NCBI GenBank assembly: GCA_000017645.1
Contig: CP000781.1
Location: 124,001 to 188,000 of the forward strand
Reading direction: 5' to 3'
Source of the DNA: Xanthobacter autotrophicus Py2
GTDB lineage: Bacteria > Pseudomonadota > Alphaproteobacteria > Rhizobiales > Xanthobacteraceae
DNA length: 64,000 nt
Shown: in pieces, positions 44,444 through 52,948 of the stretch
Position numbering within the stretch: position 1 is the first letter of the stretch
Layout: every line of letters starts with the position of its first letter
The notes under the pieces: model-generated
Told to the model about the DNA's origin: nothing
Databases searched by the model: none
Seen by the model: the letters and a program-made list of their open reading frames with translations, nothing else
Made by a program: the position numbers and the translations under genes

Positions 44444-44956
44444 ATGCGCAAGCTTCTCCTCCAAGGGCTTTTGAAAGCCCCGCTCACGGAGGCCGCCCCC
44501 GAGGACGCGGCGGTGGAAAAGCTCGCCGCCGAGCTGAAGGCGGCGGCGCGCGCGCGGCTCGGGCGCAGCCTGTCCATCCGCGAGGTGGATGCCGGCTCGT
44601 GCAACGGCTGCGAGCTGGAAATCCATGCGCTCGGCAATGCCTTCTACGACCTGGAGCGCTTCGGCCTGCATGTGGTCGCCTCGCCCCGCCATGCGGACGT
44701 GCTGCTGGTGACCGGGCCGGTGGCGAAGAACATGGCCGAGGCGCTGAAGCGCACCTATGACGCGACGCCGTCGCCGAAATGGGTGGTGGCGGCCGGCGAT
44801 TGCGCCATCAACGGCGGCATCTTCGCCGGCAGCTCTGCCTGCGCTGGCGGCGTGGAGGCCATCGTGCCGGTGGACCTGAGGATCCCCGGCTGCCCGCCGA
44901 CGCCGGTGGCGCTCCTGAGCGGCCTCCTCGCTTTGCTGCGGGCCGGCAAGGGCTGA
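44444..44956 (+). CDS. HyfI-like NuoB-type Fe-S subunit
   Basis: 170 aa. The four ligands of the N2-type [4Fe-4S] cluster are present: C53 and C56 (GSCNGCELE), C120 (AAGDCAINGG) and C150 (IPGCPPTP). So the cluster next to the altered active site of the HyfG-like subunit is kept even though the NiFe site is lost. Last gene of the operon; it ends 13 nt from the convergent GntR gene. No NuoI/HyfH-like 2x[4Fe-4S] subunit follows. Confidence 0.9.
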   Translation: MRKLLLQGLLKAPLTEAAPEDAAVEKLAAELKAAARARLGRSLSIREVDAGSCNGCELEIHALGNAFYDLERFGLHVVASPRHADVLLVTGPVAKNMAEALKRTYDATPSPKWVVAAGDCAINGGIFAGSSACAGGVEAIVPVDLRIPGCPPTPVALLSGLLALLRAGKG

Positions 44957-44969
44957 GGCCGAGCCGCGT

Positions 44970-45905
44970 TCAGCCGGCGCGCAGGCCGTCGTTGGCGTCG
45001 GCATCGGCGCCGGGCGGACGGGCGTCGATGGAGCGCAGCAGGGTGGCGCGCGCGGTGCGCAGATGGGCGCGGCAGCGCAGGTCGATGAGGCGCACGTCGC
45101 GGCTGCGCAACGCGGCGATATAGGCCAAATGCTCGTGGATGGCGGCGCTGTTGCGTTCCTTCTCATCCACCTTGTTCCACTGGTAGTGGTAGTGGAAGAT
45201 CATGGAAATCACGTCGTAGAAGTCGCGCATGAAGCGGTTGAGCGAGGCTTCGTGGATGAGCCGGTGCAGCCGCTCGTCGAGGCGTGAGAAGTCGCGGTAA
45301 CGGGTGTCGATCTCGGCCATGAGCGTGTGGTGTTCCCGCTCGATGGCGGCCAGCTCCTGCCACGCCGGCGCATCGTCCGGGAGGCTGGCGAAGCGGTGGG
45401 CGGACCGCAGCTCGAAGATCTCCCGGATCTCGTAGATCTCGGTGGCGAATGCTGCGGTGATGCCATTGAAGACCCACGCGCTGTTGGGGCGTCGCTCGAT
45501 CAGCCCGAAATGATTGAAGTGGGTCAAGTATTCGCGGATGGCGGTGGTTGATGTATTGAACTTGCGCGCCAGCTCCGCGCAATGGATGAGCTGGCCCGGC
45601 CGCAGGTCGCCATGCAGCACCCACTGCATGAACTGGCGCTCCACGCTGGCGCGGGCGGACTCGGTCTGCGGCTCGGGGAAGCGGTCGCCCGCCACCGGAT
45701 GGCGCGCCAGCCGTCGGCGCCCCTCCGACGCGGTGACGAGGCCGGTCTCGCTCATGAGGGCGAGCACTGCGCGCACCGTGGTGCGGCTCACCCCAAGGGT
45801 TTGCGCCAGCTGGGTCTCGGAGGTCATGGGCGCGCCCAGCGGCATCCCACCAATGAGGTCGAGGCTGCGGTTGTAGGTGCGCTTGAACAGGCTGTTGCCC
45901 CGCAT
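44970..45905 (-). CDS. GntR-family regulator with two N-terminal winged-helix domains
   Basis: 311 aa. A first HTH lies at about 20-70 (TSETQLAQTLGVSRTTVRAV), a second at about 85-145 (LIHCAELARKFNTSTTAIRE), then an FCD-like all-helical effector domain (IREIFELRSAHRFASL; HRLIHEASLNRFMRDF). Standard FadR/FCD regulators have one HTH. Transcribed divergently from the hexuronate-type operon, which it probably controls; the ligand is likely a sugar acid intermediate. Confidence 0.82.
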   Translation of the reverse strand: MRGNSLFKRTYNRSLDLIGGMPLGAPMTSETQLAQTLGVSRTTVRAVLALMSETGLVTASEGRRRLARHPVAGDRFPEPQTESARASVERQFMQWVLHGDLRPGQLIHCAELARKFNTSTTAIREYLTHFNHFGLIERRPNSAWVFNGITAAFATEIYEIREIFELRSAHRFASLPDDAPAWQELAAIEREHHTLMAEIDTRYRDFSRLDERLHRLIHEASLNRFMRDFYDVISMIFHYHYQWNKVDEKERNSAAIHEHLAYIAALRSRDVRLIDLRCRAHLRTARATLLRSIDARPPGADADANDGLRAG

Positions 45906-45951
45906 GGTTCGCCGTCTCCCACCCCGTCCTAGGTACGTTTCGCTGGGGTTG

Positions 45952-45969
45952 TATGTATTTTATTACATA
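45952..45969. promoter_or_regulatory. Operator-like inverted repeat between the GntR gene and the uronate operon
   Basis: TATGTA-N6-TACATA is a perfect 6-bp inverted repeat in an AT-rich patch, 47 bp upstream of the GntR start. The surrounding 45940-46020 is AT-rich enough to contain promoters for both directions. Confidence 0.5.
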
Positions 45970-46121
45970 AAAAACTGTTTGACTTCAGAAGCGCAGAATG
46001 GATTTTCATACGTAACTAGACAAGAGAAAAACGAGGGAGGAAGGCAGATGAGCCATGGTCGGCTGCCATGGCCGCGTGCTCTGCCGGAGCTTCCTCGCGC
46101 TGGATCTAAAAGGATTTACGC

Positions 46122-47273
46122 GTGAGCGGACGCATCATCCAGTTCGGCACCAGCCGGTTTCTCCAGGCCCATGTGGACCTGTTCGTCCATGAGGCGCGAC
46201 AGGCCGGTCAGGCGGTCGGCCCCATCTGCATCGTGCAGGCTTCCGGCGCGGCGGACCGGGCCGGCCGCGTCGCCGCCTTCGGTCGGCCCGGCGGCTATCC
46301 GGTGATCATCCGCGGCATCGAGAAGGGCGAGCGCATCGAGCGCCGCATCGATGTCACCAGCGTCGACCGCGGCCTTTCCGCCGCGCAGGACTGGCAGGCC
46401 CTGTCCGACCTGTTCGCGAAAGATGCGGACATCATCGTCTCCAACACCGCCGATGCGGGCTACGAGATCGCCGCCGCCGATCGCGGCCCGGCGCTGCTGG
46501 CCGGCGGTGTGCCCGTGTCGTTTCCCGGCAAGCTCACGGCGCTGCTCCATCGCCGCTGGCGCCAGTCCGGGCGCGGGCTCACCGTGCTGCCGTGCGAACT
46601 CATCAACCGCAACGGCCGGGTGCTCAGTGCCGCCGTCGCCGCCCTCGCCCCCGAGGCGGGGGCGCCGGAGGCTTTCCTCGCGTGGCTTGAGGCCGAGGTG
46701 ATCTTCGCCGACACGCTGGTGGACCGCATCGTCTCGCAGGCGCTCGAGCCCATCGGCGCCGTGGCCGAGCCCTACGCCCTTTGGGTGATCGAGCGCCGGC
46801 CGGGACTTGATCTGCCCTTCACCCATCCGAGCGTGGTGCTGGCGGACGACCTGGAGCCGTTCGAGCGGCTGAAGCTGCATATCCTCAACCTGGGCCACAC
46901 GGTGCTTGCCGACATCTGGCGCTCCGAGCGGCGGGATCCGGGCGAGACGGTGCGGGAGATCCTCGCCGATGCCGACGTGCGCGGCCGTCTCGACGACGTG
47001 TACCGCCATGAAGTGCTGCCGGGATTTGCCGCCCACGGCATGGGCGAGGAGGCGCAGCGCTATGTGGCCACCACGCTGGAGCGCTTCCTCAACCCGTTCC
47101 TCGACCACCGCATCGCCGACATCGCCCAGAACCACGCCACCAAGGTGGACCGGCGCATCACCGCCTTCCTGTCCTGGTGGGCGGAGGCTGGGGCCGTGGG
47201 TGCCACCCCGACCCTCGACGTGGTGATCGCACGGCGGCAGTTCCAGCCTCAGACCGAGCGGAGCGAGGCATGA
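46122..47273 (+). CDS. Tagaturonate reductase/mannitol dehydrogenase-like oxidoreductase
   Basis: 383 aa, polyol-specific long-chain dehydrogenase fold. N-terminal IIQFGTSRFLQAHVDLFVHE, then DIIVSNTADAGYEI, LPCELINRNGRVL, and LHILNLGHTVLADIW with the family's conserved active-site Lys/Asn-His region. It is about 100 residues shorter than classical UxaB. Start is GTG 46122. With altronate dehydratase in the same operon, reduction of tagaturonate to altronate is the best guess; fructuronate or another keto-acid sugar is possible. Confidence 0.75.
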   Translation: MSGRIIQFGTSRFLQAHVDLFVHEARQAGQAVGPICIVQASGAADRAGRVAAFGRPGGYPVIIRGIEKGERIERRIDVTSVDRGLSAAQDWQALSDLFAKDADIIVSNTADAGYEIAAADRGPALLAGGVPVSFPGKLTALLHRRWRQSGRGLTVLPCELINRNGRVLSAAVAALAPEAGAPEAFLAWLEAEVIFADTLVDRIVSQALEPIGAVAEPYALWVIERRPGLDLPFTHPSVVLADDLEPFERLKLHILNLGHTVLADIWRSERRDPGETVREILADADVRGRLDDVYRHEVLPGFAAHGMGEEAQRYVATTLERFLNPFLDHRIADIAQNHATKVDRRITAFLSWWAEAGAVGATPTLDVVIARRQFQPQTERSEA

Positions 47274-47953
47274 CCTACCAGTTCGATTTCGCGGCGCTCC
47301 TGCCCTACTGGCGCGAGTTCGCCATGGGGGTGTGGCTGACGCTGCAATTGTCCTTCGTCGCCACGGTGCTGGGCTTCGTGCTCGGCACCCTGTGCGCCAT
47401 CGGCCGTTCCGATGGGGCACCCTGGGTGAAGGCGCTGGTGGCCTGCTATGTGGAGGTGATCCGCAACACGCCGCTGCTGGTGCAGATCTTCATCATCTAT
47501 TTCGGCATCGCGACCCTCGGCCTCCATGTGGATGCCAATGTGGCGGCGGTGCTGGCGCTGGTGGTGAACGTGGGCGCCTATACCAGCGAGATCGTGCGCG
47601 CGGGCCTTGAATCCATCCACAAGTCGCAGCTGGAGGCGGCCGAATGCCTCGGCCTCAGCCGGCCGCAGACCTACTGGCACGTGATCGTGCGGCCGGCCAT
47701 TGAGCGGGTCTATCCCGCCCTCACCAGCCAGTATGTGCTCTTGATGCTGGCCTCCTCCATCACCTCGCAGATCTCGGCGGAAGAACTGACGGCGGTGGCC
47801 AACCGTATCCAGTCCGACACCTTCCGCAGCTTCGAGACCTACATCGTGGTGGGCGTGCTCTACCTCGCCTTATCGTTCGTGGTGCGCATCGCCTTCTGGC
47901 TGTTCGGCCTCGTGGTCTTCGTGCGCCGGCGCAAGCTCGGCACGGCGCTCTGA
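47270..47953 (+). CDS. ABC importer permease, polar-amino-acid type (first)
   Basis: 227 aa, about five membrane helices. EVIRNTPLLVQIFIIYFGIA and EAAECLGLSRPQTYWHVIVR (EAA loop) place it in the HisM/HisQ family. Start overlaps the preceding stop (ATGA). Forms a heterodimer with the next gene product. Although the family mostly carries polar amino acids, operon context suggests a sugar acid. Confidence 0.9.
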   Translation: MTYQFDFAALLPYWREFAMGVWLTLQLSFVATVLGFVLGTLCAIGRSDGAPWVKALVACYVEVIRNTPLLVQIFIIYFGIATLGLHVDANVAAVLALVVNVGAYTSEIVRAGLESIHKSQLEAAECLGLSRPQTYWHVIVRPAIERVYPALTSQYVLLMLASSITSQISAEELTAVANRIQSDTFRSFETYIVVGVLYLALSFVVRIAFWLFGLVVFVRRRKLGTAL

Positions 47954-47965
47954 GGGGGAACGAAA

Positions 47966-48619
47966 ATGCCAACTTTCACCCTCATCCACTTCCAGTTCCT
48001 GTGCTGGGCGGCACTGTGGACCGTCGGCCTGTCGGCCATCGCCTTCGTGGGCGGCGGGCTCGTGGGCTTCGGCGTCGCCCTCGCCCGCATCTCCTCCACG
48101 CGCTGGGTGCGCATCCTCGCCACCGCCTATATCCAGGTGGTACAGGGCACGCCGCTGCTCATCCTGCTCTTCTTGTTCTACTTCGGAATCGCCATCGCAG
48201 GCTTCAAGGAAGTGCCGGCCATCCTCGCCGCCGGCCTCGGCCTCACCATCTATTCATCAGGCTTTCTTGCCGAAATCTGGCGCGGTTGCATCGAGAGCGT
48301 GCCCAAGACCCAGTGGGAGGCGGCCGAATGCCTTTCGCTCAGCCGCTGGCAGCGCCTGACCCGCGTGATCTTGCCCCAGGCCATGCGCATCGCCACCGCG
48401 CCTACGGTCGGCTTCCTGGTGCAGATCGTGAAGAATACCTCGCTCGCCTCCGTGGTGGGCTTCGTGGAGCTGTCGCAGGCCGGCAAGCTCGTCAACAATT
48501 CCATCTTCGAGCCGTTCACCATCTTCATGGTGGTGGCCGCCATCTACTTCGTCCTCTGCTATCCGCTCTCGACCTGGAGCCGCAGTCTCGAAAGGAAGCT
48601 CAATGTCGGCCGTCGTTAG
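47966..48619 (+). CDS. ABC importer permease, polar-amino-acid type (second)
   Basis: 217 aa, about five membrane helices. QVVQGTPLLILLFLFYFGIA and EAAECLSLSRWQRLTRVILP (EAA loop) pair it with the preceding permease. Its last 17 nt overlap the ATPase gene, indicating coupled translation. Confidence 0.9.
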   Translation: MPTFTLIHFQFLCWAALWTVGLSAIAFVGGGLVGFGVALARISSTRWVRILATAYIQVVQGTPLLILLFLFYFGIAIAGFKEVPAILAAGLGLTIYSSGFLAEIWRGCIESVPKTQWEAAECLSLSRWQRLTRVILPQAMRIATAPTVGFLVQIVKNTSLASVVGFVELSQAGKLVNNSIFEPFTIFMVVAAIYFVLCYPLSTWSRSLERKLNVGRR

Positions 48620-49331
48620 TCTGACCAACGTGGAAAAGAGCTTCGGCGCGGTGAAGGTGCTGAATGGCGTCTCCTTCGAGGTGGCGCGCGGCGAGGTGGC
48701 GGCGGTCATCGGCCAGTCCGGCTCCGGCAAGTCCACGGCGCTGCGCTGCATCAACGCGCTCGAAACCATCGAGGGCGGCCAGATCATGGTGTGCGGCCAT
48801 GCCGTGCACGACCCCAAGCTCGACAAGAAGACCCTGCGCCGCGACGTGGGCATCGTGTTCCAGAGCTACAACCTGTTCCCGCACCTGACGGCCGAGCAGA
48901 ACATCATGCTCGCCCCCACCTGCGTGAAGGGCATCGGCAAGACCGCGGCGCGCGACCTTGCCCGCGAGGTGCTGGCCCGCGTCGGCCTTGAGGCCAAGGC
49001 GGACCATTATCCCGAGCAATTGTCCGGTGGCCAGCAGCAGCGGGTGGCCATCGCCCGCTCGCTGGCCATGCAGCCCAAGCTGATGCTGTTCGACGAGGTC
49101 ACCTCCGCCCTCGATCCCCAGCTCACCGGCGAGGTGCTGAAGGTGATGGAGGATCTCGCCCGCGGCGGCATGACCATGATCCTGGTGACCCACGAGATGG
49201 CCTTCGCCCGCAAGGTGGCCTCCAAGGTCATCTACATGCACCAGGGCACGGTCTGGGAAACCGGCCCCGGCGCCATGCTCGACGATCCGAAGACGCCGGA
49301 GCTGCGCGCTTTCGTCGGCAGCGGGCTCTGA
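48603..49331 (+). CDS. ABC importer ATP-binding protein
   Basis: 242 aa. Walker A GQSGSGKSTALR, Q-loop FQSYNLFPHLT, signature LSGGQQQRVAIARSLA, Walker B LMLFDEVTSALD, H-loop VTHEMAFA: a complete GlnQ/HisP-type ATPase. Powers the two permeases upstream. The gene for the binding protein follows after 57 nt. Confidence 0.95.
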   Translation: MSAVVSLTNVEKSFGAVKVLNGVSFEVARGEVAAVIGQSGSGKSTALRCINALETIEGGQIMVCGHAVHDPKLDKKTLRRDVGIVFQSYNLFPHLTAEQNIMLAPTCVKGIGKTAARDLAREVLARVGLEAKADHYPEQLSGGQQQRVAIARSLAMQPKLMLFDEVTSALDPQLTGEVLKVMEDLARGGMTMILVTHEMAFARKVASKVIYMHQGTVWETGPGAMLDDPKTPELRAFVGSGL

Positions 49332-49388
49332 TCCCCGCTGACTTCGCCAGACCACCAGAACACTGCAACACAAAGAAGGGTTGGAAAC

Positions 49389-50192
49389 ATGGAGCGTATG
49401 ACCATCAATCGCCGCGCCTTCCTCGTCGGCGCCACCGGGCTCGCGGTGGCGGGCAGCCTTGCCCTGCCGGCCTTCGCCGACACGCTGGAAGAGATCAAGA
49501 AGCGCAACAAGATCCTGATCGCCGTGGACCTCGGCTCCCCGCCCTTCGGCATGACCGACGGCAACATGCAGCCCACCGGATCGGACGTGGAGAGCGCGAA
49601 GCTGTTCGCCGCCGAGCTGGGCGTTCCGCTGGAGATCGTGCAGGTCACCAGCCCCAACCGCATTCCGTTCCTGCTCACCGGCAAGGCCGACATGGTGATG
49701 GCCTCCTTCAGCGTCACCGACGAGCGCAAGAAGGTGATCGATTTCTCCGATCCCTACGGCGTGATCCAGATCGTGGTGGCCGGGCCGAAGAACGTCGCCA
49801 TCAGGGACATCAAGGACCTGGTGGGCAAGCGCCTCGGCACCACCCGCGGCTCCTCCAACGACAAGGAAGCCACCACCCAGGCGCAGGGCGCCGAGATGGT
49901 GCGCTTCGACGATGATGCCACCCTCATCACCGCGCTGGTGTCGGGCCAGGTGAACCTCATGGCCTCCTCGCCGCAGGTGATGCAGGCGGTGAACGCCCGC
50001 CGCCCCAACGATCCGCTGGAAGTGAAGCTGGTGCTGAAGACCAACCCCTATGCGGTGGGTCTGCGCAAGGGCGACGACGCCCTGCGCGATGCGGTCAACA
50101 AGGTGATCGCCGCCAATCTCAAGAACGGCAAGCTGAACGAGATCTACACCCGCTATAACGGCACCTCGCTCCCCGAAGAAATGCTGAAGTGA
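49389..50192 (+). CDS. Periplasmic substrate-binding protein with Tat-type signal
   Basis: 267 aa, family-3 (polar amino acid type) binding protein. The N-terminus INRRAFLVGATGLAVAGS has a twin-arginine motif followed by a hydrophobic stretch and ALPAFA cleavage site, suggesting Tat export of a folded protein. Mature part: IAVDLGSPPFGMTDGN, DVESAKLFAAELGVP, LTGKADMVMASFSVTDERKK. An ATG at 49398 would keep the Tat motif. Substrate likely a uronate-type acid from context. Confidence 0.88.
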   Translation: MERMTINRRAFLVGATGLAVAGSLALPAFADTLEEIKKRNKILIAVDLGSPPFGMTDGNMQPTGSDVESAKLFAAELGVPLEIVQVTSPNRIPFLLTGKADMVMASFSVTDERKKVIDFSDPYGVIQIVVAGPKNVAIRDIKDLVGKRLGTTRGSSNDKEATTQAQGAEMVRFDDDATLITALVSGQVNLMASSPQVMQAVNARRPNDPLEVKLVLKTNPYAVGLRKGDDALRDAVNKVIAANLKNGKLNEIYTRYNGTSLPEEMLK

Positions 50193-50276
50193 GGCTTCTG
50201 GCGGCCCGGTTGATCCGGGCCGCTTCCTGCGGCTGGTCTTGAATGTCGGTCGCATATTTCAGGAAAGAATTGGACG

Positions 50277-51287
50277 ATGAAGGCATTACTCTGCGAAGAA
50301 CCGGGTCGCCTGTCGGTCATCAGCCGGCCCGTGCCGGTGCCTGCCGCCGGCGAGGTGCTCGTGCGCATCCGCCGCGTGGGCGTGTGCGGCACCGATTTCC
50401 ACATCTTCCAGGGCAAGCACCCCTTCCTCGAATATCCCCGCGTCATGGGCCACGAATTGTCGGGCACCGTCGAGGCGGCGCCCGAGGGCAGCCGCCTGAA
50501 GACCGGCGAGAACGTCTACATCGTGCCCTACCTCTCCTGCGGAAAGTGCGTGGCCTGCCGCAAGGGCGTGACCAATGCCTGCCAGAACATCGCCGTGCTG
50601 GGCGTCCACAAGGACGGCGGCATGGCGGAATTCCTCTGCGTGCCCGAGGGCAATGTGGTGCCCACCGGCACCGCCTCCCTCGACGACGCGGCCATGATCG
50701 AGTTCCTCGCCATCGGCGCCCATGGCGTTAAGCGCGGCCAGGTCACGGCTGAGGACAAGGTGCTGGTGGTGGGTTCCGGCCCCATCGGCATGTCCGCCAT
50801 CATCTTCGCCAAGGCGCGGGGCGCGCAGGTCTCGGTGATGGACATGCGGGAGGATCGCCTCGCCTTCACCAGGGACATGCTGGGCGCCGACCATCTGGTG
50901 ACGGCGGATGCCGGCGCCGAGGAAGCCGCCAAGCGCATCACCCAGGGCGATTTCTACGACGTGGTGATCGACGCCACCGGCAATGCGGGGGCCATGCAGC
51001 GGGGCTTCGGCTTCATCGCCCATGGCGGGCGCTATGTGCTGGTCAGCGTGGTGCGGCAGGACATCACCTTCTCCGATCCCGAGTTCCACAAGCGCGAGAC
51101 CACGCTCTACGCCAGCCGCAACGCCCAGCCCGATGATTTCGCGGAAGTGGTGCGCCAGATGGAGGCCGGCCGCGTGCCGACGCGCGCGCTCAACACCCAT
51201 CGCGGCGCCCTCGGCGATGCGCCCGGGCTGTTCCAGGACTGGCTGAAGCCCGAGGCCGGCGTCATCAAGGCGATTCTGGAGGTCTGA
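50277..51287 (+). CDS. Zinc-dependent alcohol/polyol dehydrogenase
   Basis: 336 aa, medium-chain dehydrogenase. Catalytic zinc VGVCGTDFHIFQGKHP and GHELSG, structural zinc cysteines CGKCVACRKGVTNAC, cofactor-binding VVGSGPIGMSAIIFAKARGA. Family members in uronate clusters include L-galactonate/L-gulonate 5-dehydrogenases; which sugar acid this one oxidises cannot be read from the sequence. It lies 6 nt before the altronate dehydratase gene. Confidence 0.85.
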   Translation: MKALLCEEPGRLSVISRPVPVPAAGEVLVRIRRVGVCGTDFHIFQGKHPFLEYPRVMGHELSGTVEAAPEGSRLKTGENVYIVPYLSCGKCVACRKGVTNACQNIAVLGVHKDGGMAEFLCVPEGNVVPTGTASLDDAAMIEFLAIGAHGVKRGQVTAEDKVLVVGSGPIGMSAIIFAKARGAQVSVMDMREDRLAFTRDMLGADHLVTADAGAEEAAKRITQGDFYDVVIDATGNAGAMQRGFGFIAHGGRYVLVSVVRQDITFSDPEFHKRETTLYASRNAQPDDFAEVVRQMEAGRVPTRALNTHRGALGDAPGLFQDWLKPEAGVIKAILEV

Positions 51288-51293
51288 CGCATC

Positions 51294-52817
51294 ATGGCCG
51301 ACCCGCGCACTCTGCGTCTCAACGCGGCGGACAATGTCCTCATCGCCATCGATACCGTCCCGCAGGGTGCGGCGCTGCCCGGAGGCCTCACCGCCACGCG
51401 CACCGTGCCGCGTGGCCACAAGATCGCCTGCGCGCCCATCCCCGCGGGGGCGCCGGTGCGCAAGTTCGGCCAGGTGATCGCCTTCGCCGGCGTGGACATC
51501 GCGCCCGGCGACTGGGTGCACGAGCACAATGTGATGCTCAAGGATTTCGAGCGCGACTATGCCTTCGCCTCCGAGGCGCGGCCGCTCGAAACCCTGTTGC
51601 CCGGCGAGACGCCCGCCACCTTCGAGGGCTTCCGCCGGCCCGACGGGCGGGCCGGCACGCGCAACTATATCGGCATCCTCAGCTCGGTGAACTGCTCGGC
51701 GACGGTGGCGGATTTCGTCGCCGACGAGGTGGCGCGCTCCGGCATCCTTGCGGACTATCCCAACATCGACGGGGTGGTGCCCTTCACCCACGGCACCGGC
51801 TGCGGCATGGGCTCGAAGGGCGAGGAATTCGACATCCTCGCCCGCACCCAATGGGGCTATGCCAGCCATCCCAATTTCGCCGCCGTGCTCGTCATCGGCC
51901 TCGGCTGCGAGGTGTTCCAGATCCCGCGCCTCAAGGAGGCCTACGGCATCACAGAGGGCGACCATTTCCAGAGCCTCGTGATCCAGGAGGCCGGCGGCAC
52001 CCGCAAGTCGGTGGCGCGGGGCGTGGACAAGATCAAGGACATGCTCGCCTTCGCCAACGCGTCGCGGCGCGAGACGGTGGCGGCGTCCGAGCTATCCCTC
52101 GCGCTTCAGTGCGGCGGGTCGGACGGTTATTCCGGCCTCACCGCCAACCCGGCGCTGGGGGCGGCGGTGGACATGCTGGTGCGCCAGGGCGGCACCGCCA
52201 TCCTCTCCGAAACCCCTGAAATCTATGGCGCCGAGCACCTCTTGACCCGCCGTGCCGAAAGCGAGGAAGTGGGCCGCAAGATCGTCGATCTCATCGACTG
52301 GTGGCGGGCCTATGCGGCGCAGGCCGGCGGCGAGCTGAACAACAATCCCTCCCCCGGCAACAAGGCGGGCGGCCTTACCACCATCCTTGAGAAGTCGCTG
52401 GGCGCGGTGGCCAAGGGCGGCACCTCCACCCTGCGCGGCGTCTATCGCTATGCCGAGCGCATCGACCGCAAGGGCTTCGTCTATATGGACACGCCCGGCT
52501 ACGATCCGGTGGCGGCCACGGGGCAGGTGGCGGGCGGGGCCAATGTCTTGTGCTTCACCACCGGGCGCGGCTCGGCCTACGGCTGCAAGCCCACGCCCTC
52601 CATCAAGCTGGCCACCAACACCGACCTCTATCGCCGGATGGAGGACGACATGGACATCAATTGCGGCGACGTGCTCGACGGCGTCAGCATCGAGGAGAAG
52701 GGCCGGGAGATCTTTTCCACCATCCTCGACGTGGCCTCGGGCACCAAGTCCAAGTCGGAGCTTCTGGGCTACGGCCGCAACGAGTTCGTGCCCTGGCAGA
52801 TCGGCGCCGTCATGTGA
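51294..52817 (+). CDS. uxaA: Altronate dehydratase
   Basis: 507 aa. An N-terminal SAF domain (about 1-95, DWVHEHNVMLKDF) is joined to the UxaA catalytic domain: TRNYIGILSSVNCSATVADF, FTHGTGCGMGSKGEEFDIL, GGSDGYSGLTANPALG, TTGRGSAYGCKPTPSIKLA. It dehydrates altronate to 2-keto-3-deoxygluconate. Length normal. It ends the operon begun by the tagaturonate reductase-like gene; no kdgK or eda gene is in the window. Confidence 0.92.
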   Translation: MADPRTLRLNAADNVLIAIDTVPQGAALPGGLTATRTVPRGHKIACAPIPAGAPVRKFGQVIAFAGVDIAPGDWVHEHNVMLKDFERDYAFASEARPLETLLPGETPATFEGFRRPDGRAGTRNYIGILSSVNCSATVADFVADEVARSGILADYPNIDGVVPFTHGTGCGMGSKGEEFDILARTQWGYASHPNFAAVLVIGLGCEVFQIPRLKEAYGITEGDHFQSLVIQEAGGTRKSVARGVDKIKDMLAFANASRRETVAASELSLALQCGGSDGYSGLTANPALGAAVDMLVRQGGTAILSETPEIYGAEHLLTRRAESEEVGRKIVDLIDWWRAYAAQAGGELNNNPSPGNKAGGLTTILEKSLGAVAKGGTSTLRGVYRYAERIDRKGFVYMDTPGYDPVAATGQVAGGANVLCFTTGRGSAYGCKPTPSIKLATNTDLYRRMEDDMDINCGDVLDGVSIEEKGREIFSTILDVASGTKSKSELLGYGRNEFVPWQIGAVM

Positions 52818-52948
52818 GGCGGGACGGGCCGGCGCCCCTCTGGTGGGGCCCCCACCCGCGGTCTTTCAAGGCCAGGTTGGCGCTTCCCTTGGTCTTCTCG
52901 TCGTGGTGTTCTCATCCCAGCCGGCGAAGACCGGCGCTGGGAGACGCC

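Noticed and set aside
37793-44956. Hydrogenase-4 or formate hydrogenlyase
   Set aside because: The large subunit lacks both NiFe-binding cysteine motifs and there is no formate dehydrogenase, ferredoxin-type subunit or hydrogenase maturation gene.
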